Below, piece after piece: positions 60,001 through 64,000 of a DNA stretch of 64,000 nucleotides. Position numbers and translations under genes: made by a program. The stretch comes from Nectonema munidae (Eukaryota > Nematomorpha > Nectonematoida > Nectonematidae): the NCBI GenBank assembly GCA_030549495.1, contig JAUIRK010000673.1:1674001-1738000 (forward strand), read 5' to 3'. The notes beneath the pieces are model-generated. The model was not told the DNA's origin. It did not search any database and was given only the letters and a program-made list of their open reading frames with translations. Numbering within the stretch: the first letter of the stretch is position 1; each line of letters begins with the position of its first letter.

Positions 60001-63000
60001 TCTTGATATAGAAAAAATAAAAACATTAAGTAAAATGAATGTCTGTCAATAAAGGTGCTATAGATTTGAATTCTTAAATAGAAGGTTTGCTTGTTTGAAT
60101 TATATTTAGAAAATATAATAACGGCATTTATCTCAACTTGTGTATTCTATTACGTTGATTAATCATCTCATTCAGTTATTGAAATCAATAGGGCTTAACA
60201 AATATTTGTTCCTTTCCTCAAAATTAATGGCTAAATTGCTGACTCTCTGATCAACTATGGCTCAAATTCGAATGGACTGTTATACCAAATGAACCCGAAA
60301 TTAATTTAAAAAAAAAGTCAAATATCCATTTTAAAATTCGCCTACAACAAGAAATGTAATTAAAAGAAGTCTTTTAATTAATCCAAATGAAGATATTAAA
60401 TTAATTGAAAAAAAGAAAAACTAGATTTATACACAAAATAAACACACACCAATGACGGATTCAGAGAGGTTCGAGCAATGCGGTATTCGCCTCCATCCAC
60501 CCTCCCTCTGAATTTGTGGCCATTTTAGTGCAATATTCCATCAAATTTTGTAAAAAGGGTTTCTGGCTCAGAACCATAAGATGTGGACTAACGTAATAGT
60601 GTTACTCTAGAATTCACATTCAGCCTTTGAAAAAGGGAGGGAAAATTAAAAAAATAAAAAAAAAAAAAGGAAAAAAAAAAAAAAATTTTTATTTTTTTTT
60701 TTTAAAGATAAGATTATTTTTTATTGTCCATATGTTTATGAATGTAAAATTCGTATTTAAATGTAATGTATAAAATAACACAAAAAAGAATAAAAATTGT
60801 AGCTTTCAAATACTTGAACTAATCTTAAATATATTATATATAGTTAGAGTTAAATACTTTGATTCTTTGTCCCACTCTAGTAAAATTTCGGTGGACAGCT
60901 ACGGTCGAAATAATAAGAAAGAGGATTTCCTAATGCTAAAGCAAATACAAGTTGCTAATTTTTAGTTTTGAAAAGAATTAGCCACACAAAACTCAGGAGA
61001 CCTTTTCAAAAAGGAGAGAAGACTCACGCGAATGATTTGCCAAAGGAGACCTAGAACGATGTGGGAAGTGCCCTTGACGAGATCTTCTGCGCCGATGTTG
61101 ATCGTGTTGCAGCCAATAGCTTGAGCACTGTTAATCGCAAGAACCAGATTTTCGTGTTTTGAGTAGACATTGAGAGCGTTGAAATTTATAGCTCTCTCAT
61201 CGATTGTATCTTTGCAAGAGAAGTTTATGACTTTGCTAGAAACAATACAGGACAACAAGTTAGAGCAGGCCTCAGGTTTCTAGGGGCGTGAGTAAGGGTT
61301 GGTTAGATACTAGGTTTGGATAACTCAATGTCTTCGGTTTGATACAACATCAAGCCTGATTTCCTCATAGTTCGATACAAGAGGCAAAATTGTGTCTTCT
61401 AGATGAAAACACTCACGGTATCTTTACCTTCTAGGTGTTAAAGTATACTAATTTGCACTAGCAATCGTCATTATTATCATTAGGAAATAATGAACGAGAT
61501 ACCAGCGTAATGTAAACCTTTTTACTATGTCAAATAAAATTAATAATATAAAAAAAAGAGTTGGCATTTAATATTTCATGCATCCGTGTTTAACAAAATT
61601 ATCGAAAAGTTGACCATCTCAGTTGTGGATCTACCCAAGTAGATGGGGTAAAGTTGTATCCGAGTATATTAAATAATGAAAACATCAAAGGAATCTAAAG
61701 ATCCTAACTTTAGTAGAATAAACACATATGATATTGTCTAATTTTTAACTAAGAATAAGTTTTATCTTTTATTCAAAAAGTGCTGACTTTGTAATATGTG
61801 AAGAAAATTTGGAAACATAATCTCTATATCTGCAATGTAGACATCAAACTGAATGCCGCATGCAAAATTGTTTTGGCGTTAAAGAATTCCTCTCCAGCTA
61901 TTCATGGAAGTTAAACGAATGAAAATATCTTATTCAAGAATAATTATATTTCAACCTTTTTTAATTGAAATTAATGTACCATTGTGAGTTAAATATAGTT
62001 TCTTTTTAGGTTTAACAAATTTTTTCGAAGACCCCAGAATTTATCTGTGTTATGCAAAATTACCCAATCCGGGAAGATCTTTTCACCCTAAATATCAAAA
62101 GATAAAAAAAAATTGTTTCATAAAAACAATTCCAAAATCGCATTGCCTTTTATAATCGAGAACATAAGATTTAAAAAAGAATTTATCATATTTTTCAAAT
62201 CCATCAATTGTTTCACATGGCACTCAATTTTTCAATGCTATGACTGAAATATCAAAAACTTCTGTTCTCCGTTTATTCGTGTTAAAAACTTGCAGTGTCT
62301 TAAAAATAGGTACGTTTTTTTTGAATGAATCAAATGATTTCCATAAAATAGGAATTGTATATCAAATTACTCAATGTCATCTATTTTTTCTAATTCAAAG
62401 ATATAACATTTAGTAATAAATAGGTCGTTTTAAACTTTATCGGCCCTATTTTCAACGCTAAAATAGAAATGAATGGAAAATATCTTTAATAGGTTCTCAT
62501 TTTCGACGGTTTCAGACATAATAAAACAAGACAAATAATCTTCGTCAAAAAGTGTAAAGTAACAGAGTCCATCATAATTTGATAAGTTGTGGAAGGCCCA
62601 TACTCAGTTTCTCTCATCCTCTTTCCTTTTGTGATAATAAACACCATCGCTTTCGAAAATTAATAACAAATTTATCCCCGTCTATTCGGTTTTCTCTTTC
62701 TAAATGATTGTCTAAATAAAAATTGGTTAGATGTTGATGGTAGATCAAAGATATTTAGAGCATATTTTTTATGATTAGCCGAGGCAGTTTTTACCTCTTT
62801 TTCTGATAATATATGCTTTGAATGGTTTTTATGCTATGTTGCTATTAAAAATATTCTTGGTCGTTCAATTACAACTCATCTGGCATATGATATCCTTGAC
62901 AACACTAATTGAACGTCATATTTGAGCAAGTTGTTAAAATGATAAATAATTTAAATTATAAAAGATATGCCAGTTCCAACTCCTTTTTAGAGCATTATCA

Positions 63001-63773
63001 ATGACTATTTTGTGTTCGATTAAAAATTAAACATCAATTAAACGTGTTCCAAACATTAAAAAAGATCTTGGGTTCAAATACTGAGCTCGCACTAAAAGTA
63101 GAGTAACAACTAAATTGTCATATTTTGTTCCAAAGCCAGGCTAACAACTACTATGCTAACAGAGGAAACAAGTCGATGCAGACATTTGGATTCATATTTT
63201 ACACGGATATTAAAATTGGCATTCAAAATACAGAATGTTTTAAACATTGAAGGTCACTCATAACTTATAAATAGTGCTATGTTTGCAAGATTAGAAGATA
63301 AAAAGGAGTTATCTAGCAAGTTTTTATGTAGTAATTAAGAAAATTAAAAAAAACACACAGCAATTTTCAAAAAAAATTAACAATTTCAAGAATACGGACT
63401 TTTCGCGAGGCAAAAATTGTAAAAATGACTTTGCGCAGCGATAAAAATCTTTTCTGTGTTTTTAAACGAGTTAGTTAATTTTTTGCAAGCAGTCCGTAAG
63501 CTCTTAATTAGTTAGGGAATTCATTAACTAGTTAATTAGTATTCAGTTAATTTAGTAGTCAAATACAAGATAGGGGTGTAGTAGTTATATAAATTCAGTC
63601 ATGACAGAAAGCAATGTAAACACAATTTTTAGAATGCTATATTTAATGAACAAGTTAAATTGAAATAGCTTACTCACCAAAACAAAATCCCATCAGAAAC
63701 CTTTTCATACAAATCTGATCCATCTTCTGAAAGAGGTAAAATGTGCTTCAAATTAGAATCTTTGGATAAATTT
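44605..63773 (-). CDS. Plastin/fimbrin, actin-bundling protein (5' end beyond the window)
   Basis: A cytoskeletal protein that cross-links actin filaments through four calponin-homology (CH) domains. Exons, 5' to 3': 63,678-63,773; 61,028-61,235; 58,371-58,556; 53,789-53,842 (tentative); 53,329-53,566; 51,875-51,963; 51,622-51,811; 48,302-48,417; 47,564-47,707; 44,605-45,084. Translations follow plastin from CH1 ([34 protein letters not shown]) through CH2 ([20 protein letters not shown]), CH3 ([40 protein letters not shown]) and CH4 ([30 protein letters not shown]). Split codons rejoin to the expected residues. The two EF hands and start of CH1 lie past 64,000. After VFACLM, where vertebrate plastins end with about eight more residues, this one continues about 105 residues in a Ser-rich tail. 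Confidence 0.95.
45868..45945 (-). repeat. Dispersed repeat 'GAGTAGTGAT', copy 3 (partial, inverted)
   Basis: Reverse complement shares TTACATGTGATGAGTAGTGAT-like sequence and AATGAGTGATAAAGGC with the left part of the 20,455 copy. Confidence 0.6.
45950..46175 (+). repeat. Dispersed repeat shared with 58,680-58,925
   Basis: Shares CAAGTGAAGGTTT, GACTCTAAAAA, TGTAAATCTTTA, GTATTTGGTGTT and AGTAAGGCTTCAATTA blocks, in order, with 58,680-58,925. Both copies lie in plastin introns in the same orientation. Confidence 0.65.
46862..46975. mobile_element. 114-bp hAT-type MITE
   Basis: Begins CAGCCCGTCCCCAGACTCC and ends CCTATCGACGGGCCCG; GCCCGTC is shared by the two ends in inverted form. A perfect 8-bp duplication TTTGATTA flanks it (46,854-46,861 and 46,976-46,983). 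It is GC-rich compared with its surroundings. Confidence 0.7.
47082..47130 (+). mobile_element. Isolated hAT terminus
   Basis: TAGTGTTTCCCAAACTTTTT matches the terminal repeat of the 6.5 kb hAT element. The partner end was not found. Confidence 0.45.
47265..47345 (+). repeat. Partial relative of the 46,862 MITE
   Basis: Reads CAGCCCCATCGCCAGACTC, then TAAGTACGGGGGG and CAAAACTGATTTTAAT, matching the left two thirds of the 114-bp MITE 400 bp away in the same orientation. Confidence 0.65.
47564..47707 (-). CDS. Plastin exon (CH4)
   Basis: 48 codons, [20 protein letters not shown] then [20 protein letters not shown], aligned to the plastin VVDLIDAIQPGCINY region. Phase 0 at both ends; acceptor CATTTTAG, donor GTATGC. 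Confidence 0.92.
48302..48417 (-). CDS. Plastin exon (CH3 end/CH4 start)
   Basis: Two bases complete an Ala codon with the previous exon, then [20 protein letters not shown] and the [12 protein letters not shown] segment. Donor GTAAAA. Confidence 0.93.
48594..50764 (+). mobile_element. piggyBac DNA transposon in a plastin intron
   Basis: Bounded by TTAA at 48,590-48,593 and 50,765-50,768. The ends CTCTCCGTATAACG and, inverted, CCCTTCTCCGGTG share CTCCG. Subterminal GCCTAGTAGGCTC and GAGCCTAAAAGACTC motifs occur at the two sides. The transposase lies inside, opposite to plastin's direction of reading. Confidence 0.85.
48966..50529 (+). pseudogene. piggyBac transposase, broken
   Basis: Starts [20 protein letters not shown] with an acidic leader ([15 protein letters not shown] in a second frame). 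Then come [20 protein letters not shown] and [20 protein letters not shown] with the first catalytic aspartate, and [36 protein letters not shown] stands where DNWFTSIPLAEKL is expected, so the second aspartate region is altered. After a frame change come [18 protein letters not shown] and [20 protein letters not shown], holding the third aspartate. At least two frameshifts and stops break it. The C-terminal Cys-rich end (CFLC...) is partly present. Confidence 0.92.
50769..51621. other. Plastin intron DNA right of the piggyBac element
   Basis: AT-rich; no supported feature. Confidence 0.5.
51622..51811 (-). CDS. Plastin exon (CH3)
   Basis: 63 codons plus one base: [40 protein letters not shown], then [18 protein letters not shown]. 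Acceptor CATCCCACAG, donor GTAAAC. Confidence 0.95.
51875..51963 (-). CDS. Plastin exon (CH3 start)
   Basis: Two bases complete Thr (REEKT, as REERT in vertebrate plastin), then [20 protein letters not shown] and LNDGLVILQ. Only 63 bp separate it from the next exon. Acceptor TTTGTTTTTAG, donor GTTTGC. Confidence 0.95.
51964..53328. other. Plastin intron
   Basis: AT-rich intron with a short TA run near 52,510 and an A-run near 53,110. Nothing else is supported. Confidence 0.55.
53329..53566 (-). CDS. Plastin exon (CH2 second half and linker)
   Basis: 79 codons plus one base: [20 protein letters not shown], then [20 protein letters not shown] and LEESREEK. Acceptor TTTACAATTTAG, donor GTATGC. 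Confidence 0.94.
53789..53842 (-). CDS. Candidate small plastin exon (CH2)
   Basis: 54 bp, phase 0 at both ends, reading [18 protein letters not shown], with a strong donor GTGAGT. Plastins have DSxAYxHLLNQIAP here; NLFKKI fits HLLNQI only loosely. The acceptor (AATGTATAG) has a poor pyrimidine tract. It is proposed because flanking exons are both phase 0 and otherwise leave out part of CH2. Confidence 0.4.
54440..56362 (-). mobile_element. Decayed hAT element in a plastin intron
   Basis: The high-coordinate end reads GTGACCAGACGTACCGATT on the - strand, like CAGGGTGACCAGACGTCC hAT ends; the low end reads TAGGGTTGACAGATT. Transposase fragments on the - strand begin [20 protein letters not shown], then [20 protein letters not shown] (zinc-finger-like) and [20 protein letters not shown]. 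Near 55,630-55,680 lies [20 protein letters not shown]. No target duplication could be read. It lies in the long intron after the CH1/CH2 exon. Confidence 0.75.
56444..56560 (+). mobile_element. Tigger/pogo-like terminus
   Basis: TATATAGTCAAACCCATTTT followed by TATAACGACCGG resembles the TA-flanked CAGTCGAACCTCGTTATAACGACC ends of pogo-group elements. The partner end was not found. Confidence 0.35.
57647..58077. repeat. Tandem duplication, period 216 bp
   Basis: Units 57,647-57,862 and 57,863-58,077 are about 95% alike by eye. Each runs from AATCAATTTTAGTGCCTTTA to AATAAGCAAAACCCC and contains ATAATAATAAT runs. Plastin intron; non-coding. Confidence 0.9.
58371..58556 (-). CDS. Plastin exon (CH1 end/CH2 start)
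   Basis: [40 protein letters not shown] and [20 protein letters not shown]. Acceptor CTACTTCAG. The donor is either GTATGA (used here, ending at DIV) or GTCGTA three bases earlier; both keep phase 0. Confidence 0.93.
58680..58925 (+). repeat. Dispersed repeat shared with 45,950-46,175
   Basis: Same order of shared blocks as the other copy, including GAGTCTAAAAACAA, TGTAAATCTTTAAAGAACAAA, GCATTTGGTGTT and AGAAAGGCTTGCATTA. Confidence 0.65.
59380..59505. mobile_element. piggyBac-type MITE, copy 2
   Basis: 126 bp bounded by TTAA (59,376-59,379 and 59,506-59,509). Ends CTCTTTCGTAA and, inverted, CCTTTTCGTGA form short terminal repeats. An internal palindrome TGTATCATATACGATACAT follows the left end. 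The right half matches the copy at 42,238-42,340. It sits in a plastin intron. Confidence 0.75.
59510..61027. other. Plastin intron
   Basis: AT-rich. Near 60,449 CAATGACGGATTCAGAGAGG resembles a TTF-type hAT end. At 60,635-60,712 a long A-run is followed by a T-run, which could fold back. A 76-codon + frame across 59,446-59,676 has no recognisable domain. Confidence 0.5.
61028..61235 (-). CDS. Plastin exon (CH1)
   Basis: One base completes Cys with the previous exon, then [40 protein letters not shown] and [15 protein letters not shown]. Acceptor TGTTTCTAG, donor GTGAGT. Confidence 0.95.
61283..61430 (+). repeat. tRNA-derived SINE, family 1, copy 3
   Basis: GGGCGTGAGTAAGGGTTGGT, then a degraded B box (CGGTTTGATACA), CTCATAGTTCGATACAAGAGG and GATGAAAACACTC with a GGTATCTTTACC tail. 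It is the most diverged of the three copies and lies in a plastin intron. Confidence 0.7.
61431..63677. other. Plastin intron
   Basis: AT-rich. Around 63,500-63,560 there are several TTAATTAGTTA-type short palindromic repeats. No other feature is supported. Confidence 0.5.
63678..63773 (-). CDS. Plastin exon (CH1 start), first exon in the window
   Basis: One base, then [20 protein letters not shown] and [11 protein letters not shown] plus two bases of a Cys codon. It matches the ALEKDPDCRHVIPMNP...DGIVLCK region of plastins. Acceptor CTTTTATCTAG, donor GTGAGT. Earlier exons lie to the right of the window. Confidence 0.9.
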
Positions 63774-64000
63774 CTAGATAAAAGAAGGCAAAAATTAGCA
63801 AAACTTCGTATATAACAGTGATGTAAGAAACGAATGGGCAAGTGTGACATTGCCCCCATTCTCTAGTAGGTATCATATACTGCAAACAAGTAATACTAAA
63901 AATATATTGAGTTTTCTATATAAAAAAATTCTCGACAAAAATTTTTGAGGCACCTCAAATTTCAAAAATTTTAGACCGCACTATATACATACAATATAGA
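63774..64000. other. Plastin intron, right edge of window
   Basis: AT-rich sequence; no further plastin exon was recognised before the window ends. Confidence 0.5.

Overview
The window is animal genomic DNA: AT-rich, gene-poor and heavily colonised by transposons. A SoxB1-type Sox gene, a many-exon plastin gene, and a load dominated by ZBED-type hAT elements, piggyBac elements, LINEs and tRNA-derived SINEs suggest an arthropod. A copepod-like crustacean such as a sea louse is a plausible guess, but that is inference from general character and not from a marker gene. Three host genes can be supported.

Layout. 1-2.4 kb: a single-exon SoxB1 transcription factor on the + strand. 2.4-30.7 kb: a transposon field with a tRNA-derived SINE (3.76 kb), a complete-ended hAT element (6.5-8.4 kb), three LINE fragments on the - strand (11.5, 13.1 and 15.7-18.2 kb, the last carrying a hAT MITE), two more hAT transposase remnants (18.2-22.2 kb), and scraps of a MULE, another hAT, a Tc1/mariner element and an LTR-element gag fossil. 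30.8-41.6 kb: a small + strand gene for a predicted 112-residue secreted protein in three exons. Its first intron (10.2 kb) holds a 6 kb hAT element that was itself broken by a roughly 3.4 kb insertion and a SINE. The end of exon 1 is tandemly duplicated.

44.6 kb to the right edge: the - strand plastin/fimbrin gene. Nine exons are well supported and one small exon is tentative. They run from the first calponin-homology domain to the C-terminus; the EF-hand end lies beyond 64,000. Exon phases join correctly at every well-supported junction. Its introns hold a piggyBac element (48.6-50.8 kb), a 114-bp hAT MITE, a decayed hAT element (54.4-56.4 kb), a piggyBac-type MITE, a SINE and a 216-bp tandem duplication. 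The last exon reads on into an unusual serine-rich tail.

The host genes do not form an obvious functional unit: a nuclear developmental regulator, a small secreted protein of unknown role and an actin-bundling cytoskeletal protein. I found no clearly new biological system. The most distinctive items are the unrecognised secreted protein with its exon duplication, the long plastin tail, and several compact repeat families with defined ends.
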